DNA from: Strongylocentrotus purpuratus
Taxonomy: Eukaryota; Echinodermata; Echinoidea; Camarodonta; Strongylocentrotidae
Direction: 5' to 3'
Assembly (NCBI RefSeq): GCF_000002235.5
Contig: NW_022145605.1
Location: 34,233,078 to 34,297,077, forward strand
DNA length: 64,000 bases
Below the pieces are notes generated by a model. It did not search any database and was not told where the DNA came from. It was given only the letters and a program-made list of their open reading frames with translations. This document shows, piece after piece, positions 1-11,500 of the stretch. The position numbers and the translations under genes were made by a program. Each line of letters begins with the position of its first letter. Positions within the stretch are counted from its first letter, which is position 1.

Positions 1-931
1 AGTACTTTGAAAACACACCCCTTTGGATTCAAAAGGAAATCTATTGTCATTTTCTCTGTGAAACATCAGTCCGATATACCATTATAACATTTAAAACCAC
101 AGTTTTAGTCTACAATGATTTTGCTATTTCAGTTGATACACATTTTTTTCTTTTTATTTCTTCCCTTTTGTCCTAAATCTATTTTTATATACACCACTCT
201 TCCAATTAGAAAAGCTTTCATTGTTGGAGCTTCCAGACCAAAGTCTGTATCCATTGAATAAAGAAGAATTGACGTCAATCGAACAAGGTACCTGGGAAAG
301 TGCATTGAGGCATTACATTCTTTTTTTATCATCTTTACCCTACTTTAATTCTTTATACTTTATGAACTTGTGAAAATGCTTCTTATTTGGTTTGAAGGCT
401 GTTTTCGCTGGCACCCTTCCAAATATAAATCGCATGATAACAAATTTGATTCCTTTCATTTTTGCTCACTCTTTTTGGCCTCTAATTGTTAGTAATTAAT
501 CCATTTGTGAAAAGATTTCTTTTTTTTTTTAGAATGCTTTATCCATAGCTACCCTCTCGAATGTAAATTGTCACAATACAAGGCTTCCTTTACAGGATAG
601 GAATTGTTTTTGTTTTTCTTGGGACCCCCACCCATTAGCTACAAGCATATTATATACCAACCTATGCAATTGTGTATTTGAAAAAAGATAATGCACAGAA
701 AAGGCTGATGTGGTGTTGGGTTCAAAGAGTCAAGCTTGCACTCTGCATAGCATGAAAGGGGATTCCCCCTCAGCTCTATCTGCGAACACTGTATTGACAC
801 AACAGTTCTATTGACACAACAGAGTGCAATTGAATCCTTCTCATTTTAACATGATTCTTGGAGGTGTAAACAGCTTGGGAAGAATCTACCACCATAATGC
901 TTTATAGGGAAGCCTGCTAAAAAGGTACAAA
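1..931. other. Upstream flank of the TRIM-like gene, no gene seen
   Basis: AT-rich DNA with poly-T runs and no supported coding exon. The only motif that stands out is a perfect CRE-like palindrome, ATTGACGTCAAT, at 268-279. It is a single site and may be chance. Confidence 0.4.
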
Positions 932-2056
932 ATGGCGATGAGGTTTAGCAACGGTCCCGAGCAGGAGAAATGCGAGGACTGCGGGTGCCAAGGGACTTCA
1001 GGGGCACTTGCCTATCAAGTACAGGTAGTTGTAACCAAACATCTGTGTACAAACTGTGCTGGCAAAAGGGAAAGCAAGATCCTATTGAGAGATGACGACC
1101 CATGCCAAGATGCTGCTTCTATCGGCACGACCTCTTTGAAATGTCATCATTGTACTGTTGGATTCTGCAGTAAATGTGAGATTGCTGTCCAGAGAGAACT
1201 GGAGAAACGGGAGAAACTGGAGAAACTATCTCTTAGAGATTCTAAACCACTCAAAGACATCAAGGATAAGTCATCCTTGAGCATTGTAAAAGAAATAGTA
1301 CTTCCTGAGTACATCAAGCATCCTCGGATGCGTTGCATCACCAAGAACAATACGGTGGCCATTGTTGACGCTAACTCTGGATCTCTCTATCTCATTGATC
1401 TTGATAGTGGTGAGGTGGTGAAAATTGTGCCTAATAGTATAACAGTGGCTGTAAGTGATTGCACGACCGCCAACCGGAAGGAGTTGATGTTCAGCAACCT
1501 TGCATCTGGGTATCTCACACGCTGCAACATGTCTGGCAAGCCCCTCGCTGACATCCTCCTCCTTGGCCAGAAGCCGATGAAGGAGGTTTTTCTTGGGACG
1601 AATGCCGATGGCATAGTGCTGGCAGCTAGGAGAGGCGACTCAAGCTTCTTCCTCATGGATGCCCTCACTAAGAAGACCATTGGTGTGGTATCTCTCAACG
1701 GTAAAACCATCTCCAGAGGCATCCAGGTTGCTTCCTCCAACAAGGTCATCGTCGGGAGCGGATGGGCAGAGTTTGTTGTTGTAGGTGTCCATGGCGAACA
1801 GACCACAATCAGCGACAGGAACTGGTACCAGGCCGAATGTGCGGTTCATCCTGCAGATGATTTGCTCTATGTGCTCTACAGCAGGACTGGCGCCGACCCT
1901 CATACGGTCCATCTTGATGAGGTCACCGTGCTGGGTGAGATCAAGAGAAGGAGCTTCTTGTCTTTCAGAATGAACGGACCCTTGTCCCGTCCTCTGATCA
2001 CCCCCAGGATGGAGTTGTTGGTATGTGATGGCAGGACCATCTTTGTCTATGAGTAG
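932..2056 (+). CDS. TRIM-like zinc-finger / beta-propeller protein, 374 residues
   Basis: An uninterrupted frame with a good start context (aaaATGG). The N-terminus has paired cysteines (C14, C17, C39, C42) followed by C71, C74, C79 and C82, a C-x2-C-x4-C-x2-C cluster like a B-box half. A short charged helix (residues about 84-115, rich in Glu and Lys) follows. Residues about 120-374 are a series of beta-strand repeats with blades such as SLYLIDLDSGEVVK, resembling the NHL/WD-type propeller of TRIM2/3/TRIM71-type and related invertebrate proteins. No RING finger is seen, so ubiquitin ligase activity is not supported. One-exon TRIM-like genes are common in echinoderms and amphioxus. The inferred role is a cytoplasmic binding scaffold. 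An upstream exon is possible but not identified. Confidence 0.75.
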   Translation: MAMRFSNGPEQEKCEDCGCQGTSGALAYQVQVVVTKHLCTNCAGKRESKILLRDDDPCQDAASIGTTSLKCHHCTVGFCSKCEIAVQRELEKREKLEKLSLRDSKPLKDIKDKSSLSIVKEIVLPEYIKHPRMRCITKNNTVAIVDANSGSLYLIDLDSGEVVKIVPNSITVAVSDCTTANRKELMFSNLASGYLTRCNMSGKPLADILLLGQKPMKEVFLGTNADGIVLAARRGDSSFFLMDALTKKTIGVVSLNGKTISRGIQVASSNKVIVGSGWAEFVVVGVHGEQTTISDRNWYQAECAVHPADDLLYVLYSRTGADPHTVHLDEVTVLGEIKRRSFLSFRMNGPLSRPLITPRMELLVCDGRTIFVYE

Positions 2057-2811
2057 GAACTTATGACTTGTTATTTCATTTAAATTATCACACATCCGCT
2101 TAGATTTATCACTCAGAAATTATTTGGAATTCAAAGACAGCTTATATCTTTTAAAACGATTTCATACAATTTAGGATGTCATAACCGGTAAATGTCTGCT
2201 CAAACATATTCACTATTTTGATAAAGTGAGATTTCTGTGCAAGGATTTCTACATTTATTTCATCTTTTTGTTTGGGGGATTTTTTGTTGTTGCCAGAGCC
2301 CTTTTGGTGGTTTTCAGAACTAAATGGCTCTTCACTTCTCTTAACATGTTTTGTGTTGTTTGTTGTTGTTAGTTTTTTCCATTGGTTTTGACAATTTGGT
2401 ATTCAGAATTTACTGGATCTTTGAATTAAGACACTTATATTATATCTATAAAAGACACATTATAGCATTTTCCAGCAACATGTAGTCTCTTGTGAGGTGC
2501 TTGTTAGCTTTTATATAGTGCTTAATACAAGGATACCTTAGAAATTTCAATTTTCATGTGTATTGTCTTCATTGCACACATTATTTAAATTAGCATTTGA
2601 CAGCATTCACTGCATCAATAATTATTAATGGAACTATTTTCATTGTAACTTTTGTTCTATATTCAGAAGATGATCTGCAGGATCAGACGTCATCTTGCAT
2701 AGTGAAATGTTTCTTTGTATTGAGCATAGTTGTTGTTGATATGCACATTTTCAGATGAGTTATAATAATAATAATAATAATAACTAGATTTGTAATACTT
2801 GTTTGGTACAA
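2057..2811. other. 3' flank of the TRIM-like gene
   Basis: AT-rich, no coding frame. It holds a (TAA)n microsatellite at about 2762-2785 and, at about 2505-2528, a 24-base word (AGCTTTTATATAGTGCTTAA and four more bases) that recurs at about 4038-4062. Confidence 0.5.
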
Positions 2812-4062
2812 GTATAGGTGGGATGGTCCAGCTAAAATTTTAGACTAAATGAAGGACACATTTGAGATAGCTAATTGTCTCAGCTACATCATACTCAAAG
2901 TTCAGCGTAAACGAAGCTAAAACGACGGAGATATTGCTCGCGAAAGACGGGAATGTAGAATCAAGTTTTGAGAAAAAGTCTAACCCATAGAGAATACACG
3001 CAAAATGTGAAAAATTGACATGCCTCCTTTAATCGCAAAAATACGCCATGATGCCTTTGTCAAAATGAAGAATAATAGTGACTGCATTTGTAGAAAATTG
3101 TCTCAGCTAGAACATATCAAAATTTTGAAGAAAATCGATCAATTTTTAGAAAGATACAATCAATTTTCCAAAAATATGCTGACGTCATAATATGCAAATT
3201 GAAATTATGAGTTCGGAGGCCATTCTGATGACGTCATGAGTTAATTGAGGGTCAAATAAGACATGAAATCTTATCTGCGACTCAAAATCTATCCAAATAT
3301 GGAGAAAAAAATCAGTTCACCTTGCATCCTAAAGAGCTACAATGGATTTTGCATAGGCATGTTTTTGCCCATATATGCTATGTATAACAAGAGCTCGCGT
3401 GCACGGAAATTTATGTTTAATGGTCGATCATTCCGTCATTAATAGTCATAAAGAGATAAACATGGTATCAAATTGTTTGAAAAATATGAGAAATATCATG
3501 AAAGAAAAAAAATGGCGATTCTATGTTGTGTAATGGTGTTACGCGCAAAAAACGCGCGCGCATGTGCTTGTGTGCGATTTTTTATAAAATGCTTAACATG
3601 ACCTAAAACGTATTCAAAAAAAATTTGAGACGATTTTGAGCATTTCAAAATTTTGCGCTCGCATTAACGCGCGGACGTACGCGTTTTTTTACCTGAAATT
3701 GACCGGACACATATTGACCTTGATGCTGATAAATATGAATGAGAAATGAATTACCGTTATGAAAATATGATCATGAGTAAATTTTCAGAAAATTTCACAA
3801 AATGGCGCCTAGATGACGTCATCAATCAAGGTCAAGGTTGACAACTTTGCTATGCCTTGCTCATATGCCTATACATACGTGCGCCAAATTTAAAGGCATT
3901 TGATTGAGCCATTTTCTAATTATCTTGCACACAAAAAAGTGGGTCGAAATAAGAAAAATAAAGAAATAATAAATAAAGGCGATTTTAACAAAAATATAAG
4001 GTGGTCTGTATTAGATACAGCCCACCTGATAATATTTAGCTTTTATATAGTGCTTAATACAA
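2812..4062. repeat. Probable dispersed repeat, family unknown
   Basis: A non-coding block with motifs that recur inside it (TTGTCTCAGCTA at about 2875 and 3099; GACGTCAT-type words at about 3181, 3230 and 3814). The right end carries a small hairpin, AGGTGGTCTGTAT...ATACAGCCCACCT, at about 3999-4027. The style matches the 8.4-11 kb block. No protein is encoded. Boundaries are approximate. Confidence 0.35.
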
Positions 4063-4189
4063 ATATAAAGGAAAGATTTTAAAAAAAAAGATATCTCTGC
4101 AGTGCTCATTAGACATTGCCTTGCCTTGTAGATCAACATACATCACAAACTACCATAGTGTGTAGTACATCACAGTATATATATTTATA

Positions 4190-4264
4190 TAGTGAAACCT
4201 GTACATAAAGATTGCTCAAGGGAGACTAGAAAAGTGGTCTTTATAGGCAGGTAGTCTTTATGTA
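4190..4264. mobile_element. Small Tc1/mariner-like MITE fragment
   Basis: The left end TAGTGAAACCTGTACATAAA faces an inverted copy, TTTATGTACAG, near 4256-4266, with the interior phrase GTGGTCTTTATAGGCAGG. The same phrase, with Tg in place of Ta, occurs in the clearer copy at 17708-17881. This copy is shorter and its ends are less exact. Confidence 0.4.
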
Positions 4265-4269
4265 CAGAT

Positions 4270-6457
4270 AACACTACAGTATAAGTTCAATGAGAAATGC
4301 TTTTTTATCTCATATCCAATATTATGGCAGGATAAGAGTTAAGGGAGAACAAAATCTGTGGTCTATAGAGCAAATGTCACTATATCATGTAAGCTTTGCT
4401 ACTCATTTTAGACATAATATCCAGCCCCATGTGATTTTGTGTTGGTGGAAGTTTTTTTCTTTTTTTCAGGGGGGGGGGGTGGGATAACTTTGAATATTTG
4501 ATAAACCTGAAAATTATTTCATCATCTTTATTCAAGACTTGATTAGATATTCTTTTCCCTTTGGATAATGGTAATTTCTAATCTCAGCAGCGAAATGTTC
4601 TGGTTCACTTGACATAACTGCTTCATTAAGACAGCCATAATATGATTTCCTTTTTGTAATGGATATTTAAATTCTTTATTTTTTTCAACATGCCCGGTCA
4701 TTCATTTTTGTTTTTTTTAAACACAAATACTTGTTGGTTCCTTGTAAACCATTGAAAACATTGTTCCTTTTTTTGTTTCAATGCTCTTTTTATCCTTTTG
4801 TGCTGTACTGGAAGAATATTTGTATATTTTCATGGCCACTTCAATATGTAAATGTCTGTTAGGTGTTTCCAGGATTATCACAAAAGAAGCAGCTCAATGG
4901 AAAAGAACAAATCTAGAATATCTGTGTTGCAATGTTTGGGTCTTATGAAGGTTGTTTTTTCAACCTTGATCGGTTACATTGTTCAGAATCACAGCTGCCC
5001 CAGAAATAATCAAAATTGATCAAAGTCCAGATGTGAAAAGAGAAGATTATTTTTTTGACAATTTGCCTTTGATGCTGTGCAAATTATGCAAACATAAGTT
5101 GTGTCATTCACTTGTTTGCATCTTTATACCAAAATAATTGCCTTGTTATAGTTTATTTTTTAATAGTTTTTTCAAATATTTGTTGTCAAATTTGCAGAAA
5201 ACACAATGTGATTAAAACCTTAATTGGAAAATTATTTGAATTTGGGAGAAATCTTATTATTCTCTTTCATTCTGCTGCCTCTAATAGTAAAGTTTGTATC
5301 ACCTCAGTTCTGAGACATGAATTGTTATACAGGGAATGAAAATAACATGCTATGGCATACTCTCTAGGGCTTTTTTCATAAATGCAACAATAAAAAAAAT
5401 TAAATGCAGTGAGGTTTTCGATCAATTAGGATCGCATATTTGGGACTTGCGTTTATTGGGGGCATTTAATCAAAAACTTTTGTATGCAAGAGTGCTGTAG
5501 CATCATGTAATTTTTATTTTTTATGAATATTTTCGAAGACATTGCATATAGTGCTGATATCCATATCAGTGCAACAAAATTCCTGGAATTCTTTTCATAA
5601 AAAGGGCATCAAACAATTACACGCATATTTACGTAAGGGATTGTTGCATGTGAAGTGCATGATAGGACGAATAAGATTGTGACACATCATAAACGATTAT
5701 GCTCCAATTCCAGTGCATGGCGTAAATATTTACACAGGGTGGGAAGGAATATTTTTTGTGGAAAGGAATGTTCTTGTGTTTGCCCAAGGATATAGGTACT
5801 ATCCCAAGGAAAGATATTTATGTTCATGATGTGATCTAACATTTTTGTTCAGAGATATAAATTCATGTGTGCTATGTCATTAAGGGTTATGGGGAAGTTG
5901 ATCCATTTTATTTGAGCTTAATGATCTCGTAACGAGCTACTTGTACATATGAACTTATATATTTGGATGATGATAAATTCAGAATTGTCTTCGAAAAGTT
6001 TGGGAATTTGCCAGAAGAAAAAAGGAACTTTGCTAGAGCTATTTGCATTTTCCCTGAAATTGGGCATAAAGCATATATATATTTGTGTGCTTCCTTTCTG
6101 ATAGGAATTGAAATTTTATCCCCCCCCCCCCCCCTCTGGCATATGCTCGTTACTCTGTCCCTTCTATGTATCTTATATGTAAGTTTGACTTGGTGTATAA
6201 AATTGCCTTCGTGGATTATGGTAAGGAGCCAATTATGGAACACGAGGTAAAAAGATTCATTTGGTAGTAGTACTCGACTCAATTTCCAGTATTAATTGCA
6301 GCTCTGATTGTCTGCCCCATCTACGTTTTAACATTACACACTTAAGCATGCATGTTTCCCTCATTTGATAAGCATTGAAATGGACCTGGTTGTTCATCCA
6401 TTGTAAGTAGCAGTAGTAGTAGTAAGAGTATTAGTAATTTTGGTAGTAACAGTAAAG
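4270..6457. other. AT-rich intergenic DNA
   Basis: No supported gene. It contains a poly-G run near 4471-4480, a poly-C run near 6120-6135, and an AGT-type microsatellite at about 6408-6455 that was split by the next element. Confidence 0.5.
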
Positions 6458-6753
6458 CAGGGCTCCCACTGAGCCGAGTTGTGGCGAGCTGGCGCGATCT
6501 TATGGTAAGCCGTTTTATTATTAATTGATATCAATAAATCAATTCTTGTTATCAAGAAATAATTTTATGTTGTAAAGCAATGGTAATTCTTGATTTCAAG
6601 AATACAATTTAGTGATATCAGGAATTCGATTTCGTGATATCAAGAATTGAATTCTTGATATCAAGAAATATGTTTCAATGATAAAACTGCTTGCCATAAG
6701 ATCGCGCCAGCTCGCCACAACTCGAGGCTCCAACTCGGCTAAGTGGAGCCCTG
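6458..6753. mobile_element. Palindromic MITE inserted in an AGT microsatellite
   Basis: The left end CAGGGCTCCCACTGAGCCGA and the right end (rc CAGGGCTCCACTTAGCCGA) are inverted repeats of about 65 bp that share GTTGTGGCGAGCTGGCGCGA and a following CTTATGG. The interior is a string of short palindromes around GATATCAAGAATT. The CAGGG terminus suggests hAT, but the 8-bp flanks agree only partly. There is no coding capacity. (AGT)n lies on both sides. Confidence 0.75.
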
Positions 6754-8090
6754 CTTAAGAGTAGTAGTAGTAGTAGTAGTAGAAGTATTAGTAGTTGTAG
6801 AAAGTTTGACTTCCAAGTTCGGTTGCAGCTGCGAGTTGTAATTGAGTAAATTTATTGTTTTGAAAGTTGAATATGGAGTATTGACATTTGTTGAACTGTT
6901 TACATATGAAATCATATTTGAAGTTTTTGTTTTATGATTCAAATGCATGTATGTAGATCAGTCATGTATATATCTGTGTATATAACTCAGCTGGCCTGAG
7001 ATCTAAAATATAAGTTTATCATTTGTATTTTTATTGATTGATTCATGTCATGTGCATTATATATTTTCATAGTTGGAAAAAATGGTTCATTTATTGGGCA
7101 ACTTCTTCATTTGTGAGGCTAGTGATTTTTATTTGAAATTACATTTTATTTGAATATATTATGGTTACCCAGAGCTTGTTTGTAAACACAATTCATCTTC
7201 AATATATGTGTATATGATATATATTTATATACATATATTTTACATATTACATGGCAGCCATGCTATAGTTTAGGTCATCAACACCAACATTAAAGAGTGC
7301 TATACAAGAACCTGCTATTAGTATTATTTTGTCTCACCTAATACCAGTAATTTGATTATTACATTTGTTTTAACAACTTTTAATTGTTGACCTGTACTAC
7401 TACCACGCAAATATCTTTGTACATGCATTACTTTGCAAGTACATCCCATATTCGGTATTGCCTGGTTTATTGAACATGCTGCATGTCATGTGCCTTCAAA
7501 GAAGCAGGAATTTGGTAATTGAATAACCTTCAGTATGATTTATGTATTATGTTTCAGGGATTCAGGGCTATTGACTATATATCAGTGTATTCTGTTAATC
7601 AAAGTATTAGTTATATGTACATGTAGATGTTAACTTTGAATGCCCATCTTTGGTTTGGTATCAGACTTTATTGTAACTATAGATTTATGTGTTTTCTGTG
7701 CATGACATGATACAAATTTGTGCTACGGTTTGCCTTGCAGTTAGTTTGTGGGTTGGTCAAGCAAGATCTATGAATTATGATCGCGTACTGCTTCTTTTCT
7801 GATCGCTATATTATTTGTTAATCCCATGACCATTTGAAGAAGTTGATAATTATTAAAGTATTTACAAAAATATGAATATTAATTGTTTGCCTTCTTTTCA
7901 ACAGGATGCATTTTAATTTAGGATGTTATTGGAGTGTGAGTTAGCCTGTGAGCTTACCTGCTTGTAAGAACTTAGGAATTATGAATGGAAAACAAAACTC
8001 CATATCACAAATGAAAGGGCGATTAGATTGAACTATTGATTAATTGGATTTAGTTATAGAATATATATGGTTATGACTGGTTGATGAATT
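6754..8090. other. AT-rich intergenic DNA
   Basis: No gene or clear element is seen. AGT/TAG microsatellite remains at 6759-6800 and AT-rich dinucleotide runs near 7200-7250. Confidence 0.5.
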
Positions 8091-8425
8091 GATTGGTTTG
8101 TTGATTGATTGATATGTTAATTGGTTGGTTGGTTGGGGGATGGACAGATGTATTGATTGGTTGACTGATTTGTTAATTGATTGAATGAATGATTGGTTGG
8201 TATATTTTCAATGATTGATTGATTGGCGAGTTGCTTATTGATTGGTTGATTGGTTGGTTGATGGATTGATGTATTGGTTGATTGATGTATTGGTTGATTG
8301 ATTGTTTTTGATTGGTTGGTTGATTGAGTGGTTTATTGATTGATTGATTGGTTAATTTATTGTTTATAATTTATTTTGATTGATGAATTGTTTGATTGGT
8401 TGGTCGATTGATTGATTTGTCACAA
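8091..8425. repeat. TTGATTGG-type degenerate tandem array
   Basis: Irregular repeats of TTGATTGA, TTGGTTGA and TTGATTGG over about 330 bp. A shorter stretch of the same sequence reappears at about 11050-11125. Frames read through it are meaningless. Confidence 0.8.
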
Positions 8426-8429
8426 AAAG

Positions 8430-11040
8430 TTGACATTAAATTATACAATGTCATCTTCACAACATAAAAGTAGCAACAGAATTAATACCAAACTAGAAAT
8501 GCAATCGTGTCGCAACGATGTGCGTGCAATGACGCCATGTTTCTACGTGTCAAAGGAAAGAGCTTCTCTCGGACTATCCAGAGCAATTTGTACGAAGTCT
8601 GTAGCTTCTGTAATATTGGAGATAGGTAGGGCGAAAGAAAGGCCTCAACAGTGACCTTGATGGGATGGTAGTGACTATGCCTACGAAGTTTGAAAGAAAT
8701 TAGGATAGGGGAAAGAACCTAGAAAGGGCTTGCAAGCACTGCGTGCAAAAACCAATGGGATTTGGTGCATGTTCGTCATTGCAGTCAAGATCGTTCTGGG
8801 GGCCAAAAGCGTGAACCCGATATGCCCCATAGACAATTCGTGTAATGTATGGGCGGAAAACGTACAGGATCTGTATTATGACCGGAGTTAAATTGTTTTT
8901 TCTCTCTCTCTCTTTATGTCTCTTTATGGGCCGTATTTGGTATCATTAGAAAGAGGATTTCATGGTAGTTATTGTAAACAACTCTCTTTTTTCTATGATA
9001 ATCCTATCGAAACACGTGATATAAAATATATTTATAGGACAAAATGGCGTCTTAAATGGCCCCCTTGACCAATTTCAAAAATCCGGCCAAGAGGTGCCCT
9101 GCGTATTGCAAATCGGCATGTCACTGCAAATTTTCAAGGAAAAAAAAGGACGTTTAAGGGGCGAAAAGCAGTCTGAAAAAATGACGTCATAGCCGATACA
9201 TGTTAGATTCGGGCGGAAACTCGGCGGAATTCGTGTAGTGACCTTTGTTCAAATGCGATTTACTCACAATTTTCAGTGTGAACATATACTATACTTGGTA
9301 TCATTCGAAAGGGCACTTCATTGCGGTCAGTTTGACACCATTATTATCTGCGCGCAATGTATTGCACGCATTAAACGCGCTATTACGTAATGCATAGTAA
9401 ATTCATCATTTTTGGCGATTACTTTGCGCTGACATATTCGAATTTTACCAAACTTGGCGGACAGTTGTCACGTATATGGATACATATGTCTGCCAAGTTT
9501 CATTGATGTAGGTATAAAGATCGCTAATTTAGAGCAATTTGAAGTTATTTCTCAATTTTCTTGAAAATGGCGAATTTGGAGGGCATTTTTCGCAAAGTCG
9601 GTCAGTGTTAGGGTATATAATTTTGTATATGGCTGGAAAGGGCATATCTTCAAGTATCTAAATCCAAAAAAGGGTACGGGTTTGCCAAGCCATTATGGAG
9701 ATACGGCCACAGACAGAAAGCCAATTCCCAGAACTTTAGAGGGCGCTATTTATGTTGTGCAAAGCCATTGGAGCGTGAAATTTGGCATGGCTATGTGCAA
9801 TTATGAGATAAAGATACTGTAAGATTTAAATACAAAACGGAATTTATATGAGAAAGTTATGGCAGTTTTAGATTATTTAGGGGTCCATTTTTCAAGAACT
9901 TGAGAGATTTTTGACGGAGTCGGTTTTAGATTTGAATTTCGAGTATGAAGATGGCATTTTGAAGGTCAAGTCATGTGTCGCAAATGAAAGAACATCTCTC
10001 AGACTATCTAGAGGAATTTGTTAGAAGTTTGTAGGATCTAGGATAGTGGAGATAGGAAGGAAGATATAAAGGCCTTAAAATGGACCAGAAACGGACAAAA
10101 TGGCGCTTGGACGGTCATGCATGAGTGATTTCCAAAATCGAAGAATGTAGTGACCTTGATGAGATGTTAGAGACCATGCCTATGAAATTTGAAAGGAAAA
10201 GGACATGAGAAAAGCACCTAACTAGGAGTCACAAACACTACGTGCTAAACGAATGCGATTTCCAGACGATAAGGATAAGGATAAGGAAAAGGAGAATATT
10301 AATGGGGCAGAATGTGAACGAAAACAAGGCAATGACGAAGGTCGTCATTGCAAAAAATGACACCTGTGACAAACACGTTCATAAGTTTTAATAAAAAAAT
10401 CAACCCTTTTACATGCCTGTCCTCTGCTCATGCGCGTAATTTAAAGGTAATACAAATTTTTGGTATGGGGTCGTGAATTTGGTTCAAATGAACATATTGG
10501 AAGCATATGCGATCCGACAATATTCAGTAATCGTTGTCGTGGTTGAAATTGAGTTTAAAATTATGAAATTGTAAATAATAAACTCTATGGCCCGAATTCA
10601 CAAAGGTTTGTCGACAAACCTAGGTTTTTGTGCGTCATATGACGCGTTTTGACGCGTTTTAAACCTAGGTTTGTACTTTTCGACAAAACTCCTTTGTGAA
10701 TTCGGGCCTTCATGTTGTATAGCTCCCTCCCATGATCAAGATATTAATTAAGCCATAAAACAATGTTTCTTGACTAAAATCGACGGATTGCCTATTTTCG
10801 TTTGGTAATCATATATCACAACTACATATTCTGAGATGTTCATGGTCGCAGCTATAAGCGCTATTTGGATATTCAATTTTACTTGAAAGCAGAAGTGTTT
10901 TAGGGGCTACATTTTCTAGCGCTTAAAATACATCCATAGGGGCATCCAAATATATCAAAATTGTAAAGAATCACTATCTAGCCAATTTTCAAAATTTCCC
11001 AAAACTTTGTATTACCTTTAACATTAACGTACACGAATAT
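8430..11040. repeat. 2.6-kb non-coding repeat block with internal direct repeats
   Basis: The block lies between two stretches of the same TTGATTGG satellite, as if inserted. It has an internal duplication: about 8548-8775 and 9975-10265 share GACTATC, GGAGATAGG, GTGACCTTGATG and ATGCCTA-type words in the same order. It also has GACGTCATAG and repeated AAATGGCG words. No long frame and no terminal inverted repeat were found. Confidence 0.45.
10589..10709. mobile_element. Hairpin MITE, about 120 bp
   Basis: The ends GGCCCGAATTCACAAAGG and CCTTTGTGAATTCGGGCC are exact inverted repeats. The arms continue inward through TTTGTCGACAAACCTAGG and its partner. The centre is GTCATATGACGCG. The whole unit folds on itself, as expected of a short non-autonomous DNA transposon. 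Confidence 0.75.
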
Positions 11041-11049
11041 AAGGTTCGT

Positions 11050-11125
11050 AACAGATTGGTTGAGTGAGTGATTGATTGGTTGATTGGTGGCTGTTTGATT
11101 GGTTGATTGATTAATTGATTAGTTG
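11050..11125. repeat. Second TTGATTGG stretch
   Basis: The repeat words match 8091-8425. It marks the far side of the 2.6-kb block. Confidence 0.6.
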
Positions 11126-11265
11126 GTCGCAGTCATCGGCGGCAATAGTCCGGGTAGTTGTTCTGATCTCAGTTTTAGATTATGACATTACGTATCGTAA
11201 GAAAGTACAACTCTTGTTCCTGCGACATTATTTTGTTCCGTTATAATTTCCTGCTACATTAAACA

Positions 11266-11500
11266 AATTCCTAACTTCAACCTTTGACCCAACGCTATAC
11301 CTAACCTTCAGTTTCAGTTCAGTTTCAGATTTATTTTTCATTTCCAACAGAACAGTAATTATAACAAGAAATCAGATATACAATTCAACATTCAATAATA
11401 TAATACATTTTACATGGTTTAACCCTTACCCTAACCCTAATCTAAAACCCAATCGCGACCCTAACCCTAACCTTATTATACTTCTGACGAACCTAATCCA
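11266..11500. repeat. Degenerate CCCTAA-like repeats
   Basis: CCTAACC and CCCTAA words recur at 11266-11304 and 11423-11480 (for example CTTACCCTAACCCTAATC). They resemble an interstitial telomere-type repeat, but only a few units are exact and other sequence separates them. Confidence 0.4.

Noticed and set aside
1147-2095. Minus-strand frames across the TRIM-like gene
   Set aside because: Shadows of the plus-strand gene, which has the domain structure.
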